A program made the position numbers and the translations under genes. 64,000 nucleotides of DNA, from NCBI RefSeq assembly GCF_026619415.1, contig NZ_JAOVZR010000001.1, positions 1,860,001 to 1,924,000 of the forward strand, written 5' to 3'. This DNA is from Hoeflea algicola. Its GTDB lineage: Bacteria > Pseudomonadota > Alphaproteobacteria > Rhizobiales > Rhizobiaceae. Shown here piece by piece: positions 1-8,485 of the stretch (the stretch's first letter is position 1; every line of letters begins with the position of its first letter). The notes under the pieces are model-generated. The model searched no databases, was not told the DNA's origin, and saw only the letters and a list, made by a program, of their open reading frames with translations.

Positions 1-501
1 GATGCCGGGAATGCCCAGCGACAGGATCTGGCTCTGCTGTTTCGGCGTTAGCTGCCGCCGGAGCCACTGAAATCGCGAATTCGATGACAGTTTCCGGTAG
101 ATACCACGCTGGTCGAGATCGGGCAGCACAGTGGCCAGAAGTTCCACCGCCTCGTCCGGATCGACAATCTTGTTAGGTTCGGCAAACAACGACACGGTGC
201 GGATGTCGGTGGCCAGAACCTCGCCGTTGCGATCCAGCAGGTCCGGTCGCGACGTCAGCAACTCGTTGGTACGGTTGATCGACGACACAGTTTCCGGCGA
301 CCGCAAGCCATATTGAACCAGCCGCCCGCCGATCACCGCGTAGATGACGCCGAAACAGGCGATGGCAATGATGATGCGGTTCCGGGCCTGCGCCCCTTGC
401 GCCTTGCGCACCCCTTCAAATTCCAGCATCGAGCGTCCCAATCCGCTGACCGGGTTGGCGCGTTTTACGGGTCTGGCAAACAGTGTTCTCAAGGATCTCA
501 T
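1..501 (-). CDS. ftsI: Peptidoglycan transpeptidase FtsI (PBP3), N-terminal part, cut by window edge
   Basis: Septal peptidoglycan D,D-transpeptidase of the divisome. Only the first 167 codons lie in the window; the gene runs off the left edge in frame. Translation shows a basic cytoplasmic head, one hydrophobic segment at about residues 42-60 (RNRIIIAIACFGVIYAVIGG) and then the start of the PBP dimerisation domain, including the typical RPDLLDRNGEVLATD stretch. The catalytic domain is outside the window. The ATG overlaps the ftsL stop codon by four bases (ATGA), which indicates translational coupling. The order mraZ-rsmH-ftsL-ftsI is the classical start of the dcw cluster, so the identification is secure despite truncation. 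Confidence 0.93.
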   Translation of the reverse strand, partial: MRSLRTLFARPVKRANPVSGLGRSMLEFEGVRKAQGAQARNRIIIAIACFGVIYAVIGGRLVQYGLRSPETVSSINRTNELLTSRPDLLDRNGEVLATDIRTVSLFAEPNKIVDPDEAVELLATVLPDLDQRGIYRKLSSNSRFQWLRRQLTPKQQSQILSLGIPGI

Positions 502-854
502 TGCTGCACCGACCCTGTCGTCAGCGCCGCGTCGGCACCGTTTTCGGCCAGTTTCGGTTCAAAATCGCTGGCCCGGCCGGGCAATTCGTCGGGTTGAGCC
601 ATTTGCTCGGCTTCGATCGGCCGAAGCCCCAGCTCAGCCTCGAACGCCGTTGACAACCGCTGCAGCCGCGAAGGCTGGTTGAGCAGGCTCCAGTCGGCCT
701 CCAACAGGTCGATGGTTTCCTTCTGCAGCTTGATTTCGGCCTGCAACCCACGCACCTCTTCGAGCTTCACCTCGGCGTCGTGCTTGATCTGATAGGTAAT
801 GGTTGCAGCCGCGATCATCGCGCCAACCAGCACCAGGTCGAGAGTTCGCAACAT
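498..854 (-). CDS. ftsL: Cell division protein FtsL
   Basis: Small bitopic divisome protein of 118 residues that bridges FtsB/FtsQ and the FtsWI synthase. An N-terminal hydrophobic segment (about residues 4-21, LVGAMIAAATITYQI) is followed by a heptad-like region (about 25-70) that should form the periplasmic coiled coil, then a low-complexity tail. FtsL is poorly conserved in sequence, so the call rests on size, topology and position between rsmH and ftsI. It starts three bases after the rsmH stop and overlaps ftsI by ATGA, so it is part of one operon. Confidence 0.88.
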   Translation of the reverse strand: MLRTLDLVLVGAMIAAATITYQIKHDAEVKLEEVRGLQAEIKLQKETIDLLEADWSLLNQPSRLQRLSTAFEAELGLRPIEAEQMAQPDELPGRASDFEPKLAENGADAALTTGSVQQ

Positions 855-857
855 GGC

Positions 858-1883
858 TCAGCCTCCGAGTGCCGCGAGCGCGGCGAGGTTGGGAACGGGA
901 AGGATGTCAGTGTCGGTGTTTTCCGCCGGTGCACTGGTGCGCAATCCGGATCGCAATTTGGCCGAGCGGGCGCGCGGATTTTCCGCGCATTCGGCCTCGT
1001 TGGCAGTGACCGGCTGCTTGCCGATCGGCGTGAATGTCGCCTGGCGCACGGCTACCAGCGGCATGTGCCGCGAGCCTGACGCCTTGCCGGACCGGTCCTG
1101 GAAGAAACGCTTGACGATCCGGTCCTCGAGCGAGTGAAAGCTCACCACCACCAGCCGGCCGCCGGGCTTAAGCGCCTTTTCGGCGGCAAACAGTGTCTGC
1201 GCCAGCTCGCCAAGCTCGTCGTTGACATAGGTTCTGAGCGCCTGGAACACCCGGGTCGCTGGATGAATCTTGTCCTGCGGACGGCGTGGTGAAACCCGCT
1301 CGATCAATCCGGCCAGTTGCCGTGTCGTTGCAAAGGGCTGCTTGGCGCGTTCGGTTTCAATCGCCCGGGCGATACGGCCGGCATGGCGTTCTTCGCCGAG
1401 AATGCCGAAAATACGGGTCAGGTCGGAAACCTTGGCGCGGTTGACCACATCGGCGGCGCTGACACCGGCCTGGCCCATGCGCATGTCGAGCGGTCCGTCG
1501 CGCATGAACGAAAACCCGCGCTCGGCCTCGTCGATCTGCATCGAGGAAACGCCGATATCGAGAACCAGCCCGTCGAGACTGGCCTCTTCAACATGGTCAA
1601 GAAGATCGGAAAACTGGGCTCGAATGAGCTTGAGCTTGTCATCGGCAGCCTCAACCATTTTGGCCCCCGCGGCAATCGCATCCGGGTCGCGGTCAAAGGC
1701 AATGACATCGGCGCCTGCCTGCAGGATCGCGGCACTATAGCCACCGGCGCCGAAGGTTCCATCGACAATCAGTTCGCCCGGTGCAGGTGCCAATGCATCC
1801 AGAACCCCGCGGAGAAGAACCGGAATGTGACGGACAGGTCCGCCTTGGGCGTCAGCATCACCATCGCCCATATCCGCCGCCAT
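858..1883 (-). CDS. rsmH: 16S rRNA (cytosine-1402-N4)-methyltransferase RsmH
   Basis: SAM-dependent methyltransferase (MraW) that modifies C1402 in the 16S rRNA decoding centre. The 341-residue protein carries the family hallmarks: [13 protein letters not shown] near the N terminus, the SAM-binding [13 protein letters not shown] motif, [11 protein letters not shown], and [11 protein letters not shown] near the C terminus. The open frame continues upstream to 2525 without a stop, but those residues are unlike RsmH and overlap mraZ in another frame; the ATG at 1883 gives the normal length and sits 26 bases after mraZ. It is the second gene of the dcw operon. Confidence 0.95.
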   Translation of the reverse strand: MAADMGDGDADAQGGPVRHIPVLLRGVLDALAPAPGELIVDGTFGAGGYSAAILQAGADVIAFDRDPDAIAAGAKMVEAADDKLKLIRAQFSDLLDHVEEASLDGLVLDIGVSSMQIDEAERGFSFMRDGPLDMRMGQAGVSAADVVNRAKVSDLTRIFGILGEERHAGRIARAIETERAKQPFATTRQLAGLIERVSPRRPQDKIHPATRVFQALRTYVNDELGELAQTLFAAEKALKPGGRLVVVSFHSLEDRIVKRFFQDRSGKASGSRHMPLVAVRQATFTPIGKQPVTANEAECAENPRARSAKLRSGLRTSAPAENTDTDILPVPNLAALAALGG

Positions 1884-1909
1884 TCCGTTTCTCCATCCGT
1901 TGCGGACGG

Positions 1910-2338
1910 TCAGGATCTGGCCGTCCGTTCTTTCCGGGCTTGCGACTGCATTTCCTCGAATGCCGCCGGTTCCCAGAGCTGAAAGTGGTCCCCGCGCCCC
2001 GCAAACGTCACCTTGTCGGTGATGCTCGTGAAATCGCGAATGAAATCCGTCACCAGAAGCCGTCCCTCGCCGTCGAGCTTCATGAACACCCCGCCGCCGT
2101 GGATCAGCAGCGACATCTTGTTGGCCTCGGCCGAGAACGGGTCTTGCGACCCGATCATCCGCTCGAAGCGCTCCAGTACTTCCGGTCCGGCCATCGAGAC
2201 CGCCGGAAACACGAAATCCTGCCAGACGTAGAGTTCCTCGACAGCGGACCTGGCCAAAACGGCACGAAACATCGAGGGCACCGAAACCCGGCCCTTCGCG
2301 TCGATCCTGTTTGTCGCATGCGACAGGAACCGGTTCAT
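1910..2338 (-). CDS. mraZ: Transcriptional regulator MraZ
   Basis: DNA-binding AbrB/SpoVT-like protein of 142 residues, first gene of the dcw cluster, and in studied bacteria an autoregulator of that cluster. The duplicated MraZ fold is visible: [20 protein letters not shown] with the conserved D-x-KGR motif, and a second half with LDGEGRLLV. Start at 2338 chosen because MNRFL matches the family start and gives the usual length (about 140-150). Four TGGG repeats at ten-base period lie about 180 bases upstream and probably form its operator. Confidence 0.94.
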   Translation of the reverse strand: MNRFLSHATNRIDAKGRVSVPSMFRAVLARSAVEELYVWQDFVFPAVSMAGPEVLERFERMIGSQDPFSAEANKMSLLIHGGGVFMKLDGEGRLLVTDFIRDFTSITDKVTFAGRGDHFQLWEPAAFEEMQSQARKERTARS

Positions 2339-2514
2339 GACTCTGTACCGCCGCTTCCGCCTTCTGGCCCCACGCCATCGACCCCCCGCCTTGTCCCGGA
2401 TCTTCCACCCATGCGCACCCACCGGCGGCGCAAGCCGCCCGAACGGTTCCTGTGCGGAACCGCGGTCCGAAGGGGGAAAAATCGGCGGATAACCGCCAGC
2501 TGATCTTGGGTATT

Positions 2515-2548
2515 TGGGATACCATGGGCCACCATGGGCGTCAATGGG
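2515..2548 (-). promoter_or_regulatory. MraZ operator: four TGGG repeats with 10-base period
   Basis: TGGG occurs at 2515, 2525, 2535 and 2545, an exact ten-base period, and once more out of phase at 2507. MraZ operators are known as TGGGN repeats separated by five bases, which matches. The repeats read TGGG on the plus strand while mraZ is on the minus strand. The strand given is that of the gene presumed to be controlled. Confidence 0.75.
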
Positions 2549-2696
2549 AACGACTCCCCTTGAAGCCCTCAAGTTTCACCCGTTAATACCTCGTCAAGAT
2601 TAACGAACCGTTAGGCATGATCGAAGGAACTGGGAAGAACACCCCATGAGGCGATTTGCCCCGCCGCAGCCACACCGTGATCAATCGCAACTTGTT

Positions 2697-2736
2697 GGCA
2701 TGCATGTCATGCTGCATGTGTTGCAGCAGGCATGCC
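2697..2736. repeat. Nested inverted repeat
   Basis: The outer arms GGCATGC (2697-2703) and GCATGCC (2730-2736) enclose a second perfect pair, TGCTGCA (2710-2716) and TGCAGCA (2722-2728), with a five-base loop. TTGTTGGC occurs just before the structure and again a few bases after it. There is no T-tract, so it is not an obvious terminator; it could be an operator or a structured leader. Confidence 0.5.
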
Positions 2737-2892
2737 CGTGGATTGTTGGCTGGCGAGAATATCCACACAGCTTGCGGTCGAGCTCCTCCACTCTGGATAG
2801 CTCCGGCGAATTTGGGACAACACCTGGCGCGGGCGACAGGGGCTCATGCGCACAAGCACCGGTCGACTGGGTAGAGGCAAGGGAGATCGAAA

Positions 2893-3303
2893 ATGACGTC
2901 GGAAAAACAGAACAATAGCGCGCTTTATATCGTGGCCGGTTTTGCGATCCTGTTCGGCGTTCTAACCATCGTGTCCGGTGGACGGGTGCTGTTCGGGGGC
3001 GAGGCAACAAAGGCGGCCGCAGGAAATGTCGTTCCCTTCGTGCTGTGGTTCAATTTCCTGTCAGGCTTTGTCTATGTCGCTGCCGGCGCGGGGATCGCGC
3101 TGCACAAGGATTGGGGCTCCAAACTCGCAATGGGTCTGGCCATTGCCATCGTCGCCGTTTTTGCCGTTTTCGGCTGGCACGTCTTCACCGGAGGCGCCTA
3201 TGAGGCCCGCACCGTGGGCGCCATGCTCCTGCGCTCGGTTGTCTGGATCGGCATCGCCATCTATGTGCAACGCCGCGCCGCAACAGCACCCTTCAAACCC
3301 TGA
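2893..3303 (+). CDS. Small four-helix membrane protein, function unknown
   Basis: Protein of 136 residues, almost entirely hydrophobic, with four likely membrane segments (about residues 10-28, 44-65, 73-93, 103-125) and a short basic tail. A good ribosome binding site (GGGAGA) precedes the ATG. I do not recognise a named family; small integral membrane proteins of this size and topology are common in Hyphomicrobiales. It stands alone, divergent from mraZ and about 100 bases before the heme oxygenase gene. No function can be assigned. Confidence 0.75.
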   Translation: MTSEKQNNSALYIVAGFAILFGVLTIVSGGRVLFGGEATKAAAGNVVPFVLWFNFLSGFVYVAAGAGIALHKDWGSKLAMGLAIAIVAVFAVFGWHVFTGGAYEARTVGAMLLRSVVWIGIAIYVQRRAATAPFKP

Positions 3304-3409
3304 CCATTTTCGCGCTTAGCAAACCGGCATGACCGACCAAAATGACTCCAGCTGATCCGCCGGCACACCTAACTTGAGTTAATGCGGCGGCGCCATTAAA
3401 CTGTATAAG

Positions 3410-3973
3410 ATGGCAATGACCCATCCTGCCCAGCTGACCTTGCGCACCCGTCTCCGATCTGAAACTGCTGAAGTTCATGCCCGGCTCGACAGCACCATGT
3501 CCCGGCTGGATATGGCGGACGCCGCCGACTACGGCTCGTTCCTGGAAATTCATCTGAGCGCACTTCAATCAATCATGCCCCGTCTTGTTGAAAGTGGCTA
3601 TGAGTTCAGTCATTTGCCTGCCTTGATCGAGCGTGACCTTGAGATTCTGGGCCGCCCATCCAGCCCTGCCAGTATGGCAAGTTTTGGCCCCCTTTCGGGG
3701 GATCCGCTGGGCTATGCCTACGTGCTCGCCGGCTCTCAGATGGGCGCGAAAATTCTCAACCGGCGTCGTCTTCTCACCAGCAACGAGAAAGTTGTGCGCG
3801 CCGACGCTTTTTTGCATGACACCATAGCCAGCGGCATATGGAACATGGTGAAAATCAGGCTTGAAGGCTTCAGCGCTGCCGGTCCACAGCAGGACGACAT
3901 CATCGACGGCGCGCTGGCCTGTTTTCGGTGTTATGGTGCAGCGGCAAAAACGGGGCTACTGATTAATGACTGA
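3410..3973 (+). CDS. bphO: Biliverdin-producing heme oxygenase (BphO-like)
   Basis: Cleaves heme to biliverdin, the chromophore of bacteriophytochromes. The 187-residue protein is all-helical in composition and begins with a RLRSETAEVHARLD segment in which His23 is the likely proximal heme ligand; the PLGYAYVLAGSQMGAKIL region fits the distal helix glycine motif of the family. The gene ends eight bases inside the bacteriophytochrome gene, so the two are co-translated, which strongly supports chromophore supply as its job. A second ATG lies two codons downstream and could be the true start. Confidence 0.88.
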   Translation: MAMTHPAQLTLRTRLRSETAEVHARLDSTMSRLDMADAADYGSFLEIHLSALQSIMPRLVESGYEFSHLPALIERDLEILGRPSSPASMASFGPLSGDPLGYAYVLAGSQMGAKILNRRRLLTSNEKVVRADAFLHDTIASGIWNMVKIRLEGFSAAGPQQDDIIDGALACFRCYGAAAKTGLLIND

Positions 3974-6545
3974 CCGGACCGCGAACCCGCGCCAGCAAGA
4001 CCAAGCCGCAGATCTGACCAATTGCGATCGCGAACCGATCCACATACTCGGCAAGGTACAATCGTTCGGCGCGCTGATTTCGGTATCCTCCGACTGGTTC
4101 GTCAACCACGTTTCCACCAACATCGGCGTATTTCTCGACGGCGTCAGCGCTCAGGACCTGATTGGTCGACCACTGGTCGATTTTATCGATGGCGAAGCCA
4201 TTCATGATATCCGCACGCAGTTGCAACTGCTCGGCAGCCCCGACGCGGTCCAGCGCCTGTTTGCATTCCGCTTGACCAAGAGCGGCAAACTGTTTGACCT
4301 GGCGCTGCACATCTCGGGCCGCTCGGTCATCATCGAAATCGAACACCATGTGCAGCAGGACAGGAACGATTACGCTTCCTATGTCCGCACGATGATCGAC
4401 CGTATCGGCAAGTCTGAATCAGTTGAACAGCTATGTCATGTCGCCGCGAGGCAGGTCAGGGCGCTGACCGGTTTTGACCGGGTAATGGTCTACCAGTTCC
4501 AGCCCGATGACAGTGGCCTGGTAATTGCCGAAGCGCTCAAACCGGGAATGGATTCCTTCAAGGGGCTGCACTATCCGGCTTCCGATATCCCCAAACAGGC
4601 CCGCACACTCTACAAGCGCAACCTGCTGCGCATTATCAGCGCGGTCGATGATGAGGGATGGGAAATCCACCCGGCAGTCAGCCCGTCAGGAGAACCGCTC
4701 GACCTTTCGCTCAGCACCACACGCGCCGTCTCGCCGATCCATCTCGAATATTTGCGCAACATGGGCGTTGCCGCGTCGATGTCCATCTCGATTCTCAAAC
4801 GCGGCGAATTGTGGGGCTTGTTCGCCTGCCATCACACCACACCGCACACCCTGCCCTATGACAAACGCACCGCCGCGGAATTGTTTGGCCAGATGTTCTC
4901 CTTTGTGCTCGACCAGATGCAGGGCGACATCGAACGCGCGGAAAGGCAAAAGGGCCGGGCGCTACACGACCGACTGATGATGCGATTGGCGGACGGCGCC
5001 AGCATCGAGAACAATTTTGACATGATCGCCTCGTCGATCAAGGACGTCATTGCGTTCGATGGGGCGGCAGGATGGATCGGCGGCAAGTATTACAGCCAGG
5101 GATCGACGCCGACGGCCGACGAGTTTCCCGGACTGGCGCGTTTTCTCAACACCACCGCTGCGGGAGCTGTCTTCAGCACCGAAAATCTGTCCAAGACCTA
5201 TGAGCCGGCTGCGGATTTCATACACCAATCTGCCGGGATGCTGGTTTTGCCGATGTCGCGCGCGCCACGTGATTATATCGTGTTGTTTCGTGGTGAAGTC
5301 GCCAAAAGCGTGTCGTGGGCAGGCAATCCTGAAAAGCCGGTAACCCTGGCATCCCCAGGCGGCAGGCTTACGCCCCGCAAAAGCTTTGAAACCTGGCGTG
5401 AAATCGTTCGTGGCTACAGCGCTCCCTGGACATTGTCGGAAATCTACGCAGCCGGTATTCTGCGCGAGACACTTTTGGAAGTGGTGCTACGGATAAGCGA
5501 CGCCAGCCTCAAGGAGCGCGCGCAGGCACAGGAACGTCAGGAACTGCTGATTTCCGAGCTCAACCACCGCGTTCGCAACATTCTCAATCTGATCCGCGGC
5601 CTGATCAATCAGAGCAAGTCCCACGCATCAAGCATTACCGATTTCACCGAGGTGATCGGCGGCCGAATTCACGCTCTGGCGCGCGCCCATGACCAGATCA
5701 CCCGCAAGAACTGGAACCCGGCGTCGGTGCATGACTTGATCGCGCTTGAGGTCGAAGCCTATCTCGGAGAAAAGATCGACCGGGTGCGGATCGAGGGCGC
5801 CGATGTGCTGCTCGATCCGGGCGCATTTACTACCTTTGCGCTGGTTACCCATGAACTGATCACCAATTCCGTAAAATACGGCGCCCTCAGCGATCAACGC
5901 GGCGTGCTGACGATCACGACGGCACTGGAAACCGACGGAAGCTTTCGCCTGCATTGGAGCGAAACCGACGGCCCGCCGATCAGTAACCCGCCATCGCGTC
6001 GCGGCTTCGGCACCACGCTCATCCAAAAATCAATCCCGTTCGAGCTCAAAGGGACGGCTGACGTGCGTTTCGACCCCGCCGGTCTGAACGCCGATTTCAT
6101 GATCCCGGCGGTCTATGTTTCCCGCATCGAGCCCCGTACCAAAGAGCCTGCCCTAGCCGCCCCGAAACAGAGCCCGGATGCGAAATTGCATCTCGACGGT
6201 GATGTCCTGATCGTCGAGGACAACATGATTATCGCGCTCGATGCAGAGGAGTTCGTCAAGGAACTCGGCGCCCGGGCGGTCCACGTGGTGGCCCGGATCG
6301 AGGATGCGTTGGCAATCGCTGCCAATGCGATGCTGAGTTTCGCGCTGCTGGATGTCAATCTGGGCCTGGAGACCAGCGAACCGATCGCCGCAGACCTGAA
6401 AAACCGGTCGATCCCGTTCGCTTTTGCCACAGGCTACGGTGACCAGGCCAGCCTGACTGCGAAATTTCCGGATGCACCGGTAGTCCAGAAGCCCTACTCG
6501 AAAGCGGACATCGCCATCGCCCTCATCGAGCTTGCAAGGCGATAA
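3966..6545 (+). CDS. bphP: Bacteriophytochrome hybrid: PAS-GAF-PHY, HWE-type histidine kinase, receiver
   Basis: Red/far-red photoreceptor kinase of 859 residues. Cys20 in NCDREPIH is placed to bind biliverdin. The GAF domain has PASDIPKQAR with Asp207, and the PHY tongue has TPRKSF (about 469-474). The kinase core begins at about residue 525 with SELNHRVRN, where His534 is the likely phosphoacceptor; this is the HWE/HisKA_2 type, with THELITNSVKYGAL as the N box. A C-terminal receiver domain (about 745-859) has LIVEDN, ALLDVNLG with Asp796 as the likely phosphorylation site, and a KPY motif. No output DNA-binding domain is present, so the signal must pass to another protein. The gene overlaps the heme oxygenase gene by eight bases. 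Confidence 0.95.
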   Translation: MTDRTANPRQQDQAADLTNCDREPIHILGKVQSFGALISVSSDWFVNHVSTNIGVFLDGVSAQDLIGRPLVDFIDGEAIHDIRTQLQLLGSPDAVQRLFAFRLTKSGKLFDLALHISGRSVIIEIEHHVQQDRNDYASYVRTMIDRIGKSESVEQLCHVAARQVRALTGFDRVMVYQFQPDDSGLVIAEALKPGMDSFKGLHYPASDIPKQARTLYKRNLLRIISAVDDEGWEIHPAVSPSGEPLDLSLSTTRAVSPIHLEYLRNMGVAASMSISILKRGELWGLFACHHTTPHTLPYDKRTAAELFGQMFSFVLDQMQGDIERAERQKGRALHDRLMMRLADGASIENNFDMIASSIKDVIAFDGAAGWIGGKYYSQGSTPTADEFPGLARFLNTTAAGAVFSTENLSKTYEPAADFIHQSAGMLVLPMSRAPRDYIVLFRGEVAKSVSWAGNPEKPVTLASPGGRLTPRKSFETWREIVRGYSAPWTLSEIYAAGILRETLLEVVLRISDASLKERAQAQERQELLISELNHRVRNILNLIRGLINQSKSHASSITDFTEVIGGRIHALARAHDQITRKNWNPASVHDLIALEVEAYLGEKIDRVRIEGADVLLDPGAFTTFALVTHELITNSVKYGALSDQRGVLTITTALETDGSFRLHWSETDGPPISNPPSRRGFGTTLIQKSIPFELKGTADVRFDPAGLNADFMIPAVYVSRIEPRTKEPALAAPKQSPDAKLHLDGDVLIVEDNMIIALDAEEFVKELGARAVHVVARIEDALAIAANAMLSFALLDVNLGLETSEPIAADLKNRSIPFAFATGYGDQASLTAKFPDAPVVQKPYSKADIAIALIELARR

Positions 6546-6629
6546 CAGCGATAGCAGCCACGTGGCGCGATCTAACGAACCGGATAATGCCACCGCCATG
6601 GCGGATAACACCCGCCTTGCCGCATTGGA

Positions 6630-8404
6630 CTAATAGGACAAAGCGCCAAGCAACACCGGCCCGAACAGCACCAGCAGGCCCGAAAGGCCGAGCCCCAGTC
6701 GCAGCAAATGGCTGTAGGCTCCGATCAGGGCGTACGAGATCAGCGCCAGCCCGAGCCCGATCTGTATCAGTGCCAGCAACGCATAGACCGGATCGGTGGC
6801 GATCGCCATGATTGATGGGTTGGCGATCATCGTCAGCGGGATGATGTAGAGCCCGACGCCAAGGCTCATCGCCGTCAGCGCTACCTTCAGCCAGTTCTCG
6901 CCAATCATGCCGGCAGCAATGAACACGGCGCCGCAGACCGGCGGGGTGATGGTTGATAGCAGCGCAAACCAGAACACGAACAGATGTGCCTGCAGCGGCT
7001 CCAGCCCGAGTTTCGACAGCGCCGACCCGGCCACCGATACGCAGATCACGTAAGCTGCAGTGGTCGGCACTTCCATGCCCAGCACCAGGCAGGCGAGTGC
7101 GGTGAGAAACAGCGACGGCCACAGCAATCCGCCCGAGGCCGACAGGATCAGCGACGTGATCTTGACCCCCAGCCCGGTGATCGACAGCACGCCAATGATG
7201 ATCGAGGCGCAGATGATGATGGCGGCAATCATCGACACCTGCCGCGCGGCGTTGACCACTGCATTCTCCAGCCGCACCACCGTGCGTGAAAAATCGAATC
7301 GACCATCGGCATGGAAGAACAGCATCACGAAGCCGACCAGGATCGCCAGGCTGGCAGCATATTGCGGCGTCAGATTGGCGACGAACATGCCCCAGATCAG
7401 CGCTGCAAACGGAATCGCGAAAAACGCCGAGGTGATCAGCACCAGCCGCAGGTTTGGCCGATCCTCGACAGCCAGCCCTGCCAATTCGTAGCGCCCGGCA
7501 TAGGCATTGATGCCGATCCAGACGGCGAAGAAATACAACAGTGCCGGCAACAGCGCCGCCGCCATGATCGCCGTATAGGGCACACCGGTGAGTTCAACCA
7601 TGACGAAGGCGCCGGCGCCCATCAGCGGCGGCATGATCTGCCCCCCGAGGACGCCACCGCCTCGATTGCCGCGGCCAACCGCTTGGGGTAGCCGAGTCTG
7701 GTCATTGCCGGCAGCGTGATCGCTCCGGTGGAGGCGACATTGGCCGAGGCCGAGCCCGAGATCGAGCCGAACAGCGCCGAGGAAATCACCGAGACTTTGC
7801 CGGCCCCGCCCTTCAGACGGCCAGCGGCGGCGGAGGCAATGTTCATGAAGCCTTGACCCGCCTCGCCGGCATTGAGCACTGCGCCAAAGATTACGAAGAT
7901 CGCCACGACGCTCACCGACACCCCGGTCAGACTGTCCCAGATGCCACCCTCGGCAATCGTCAGCGTGCCGAGATAGCTCGCCAGCGGCGTGCCGGAATGG
8001 CCAAATTCGCCCGGAATATACTGACCGAACAGGCCGTAGAGCAGCGCCAACAGTGCCACCATCGGCAACGGCCAGCCGATCGAGCGGCGCGCCGCTTCCA
8101 GCACCACGATCAGCAGCACTGCGGCGATGACAACCTGAAAATCACCCTCAAGGATACCGTACTGATCACCCAGCGCGCTGTGCTGCCAGGCGACCCAGAG
8201 GCTTGCCACCACCCCGGCCACGCACAACACCACGCCACTCGCGCGGGCGCGGCTGTCTTCTTTTGTGAACAGGAAGATCCATGGCAGCGCCAGCGCCAGG
8301 TGCAGCGGCCGGCTGACCAGGTTGGGAACCAGCCCCCAGAAGATCAGCGCCAGGTGAAACGCCACCAGACAGACCGCACAGACGATCATGGCCATCCGCA
8401 TCAT
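6630..8404 (-). pseudogene. TAXI-type TRAP transporter fused permease (4TM/12TM), frameshifted
   Basis: Fused DctQ-DctM type permease that would import a carboxylate together with the adjacent TAXI binding protein. Two frames carry one continuous protein: the N-terminal 260 residues end in AAIEAVASSGG, and the other frame resumes with MPPLMGAGAFVM. The family sequence at the joint is SSGGQIMPPLMGAG, which needs one more G in the run at 7641-7646 (six present, seven expected). With that base restored the product is about 591 residues with many membrane segments. This is either a true pseudogene, phase variation in a G-tract or a sequencing error. Start at 8404 (MMRMAM) leaves out an unlikely basic extension. 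A terminator-like hairpin separates it from the binding-protein gene. Confidence 0.85.
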
Positions 8405-8439
8405 TGTCGGGGTCCTGTCGTTTTGTAAGGGAAGCCGGA

Positions 8440-8478
8440 AGAAAACCGCCCTGCCCGAGCACAAGGCCAGGCAGGGCG
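8440..8478 (-). terminator. Terminator/attenuator between binding protein and permease genes
   Basis: Read on the minus strand, CGCCCTGC and GCAGGGCG form a perfect eight-base stem followed by GTTTTCTT. It lies seven bases after the TAXI binding-protein gene and before the permease start at 8404. It probably lets most transcripts stop after the binding protein, giving the usual excess of binding protein over permease. Confidence 0.7.
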
Positions 8479-8485
8479 ATAGCTG

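Larger units (their letters stand above)
2339..2892. other. Divergent intergenic region with MraZ operator and nested hairpin
   Basis: About 550 bases between mraZ (leftward) and a small membrane protein gene (rightward). It holds the TGGG repeat array (2515-2548) and a nested inverted repeat (2697-2736). Reading frames here have no family resemblance and I see no convincing gene. Confidence 0.6.

Noticed and set aside
858..2525. Extended RsmH of 555 residues
   Set aside because: The frame is open to 2525, but the extra N-terminal residues overlap mraZ in another frame and do not resemble RsmH.
2757..2768. DnaA-box-like TATCCACA
   Set aside because: A single imperfect box without clustering or an AT-rich unwinding region; too weak for an origin.
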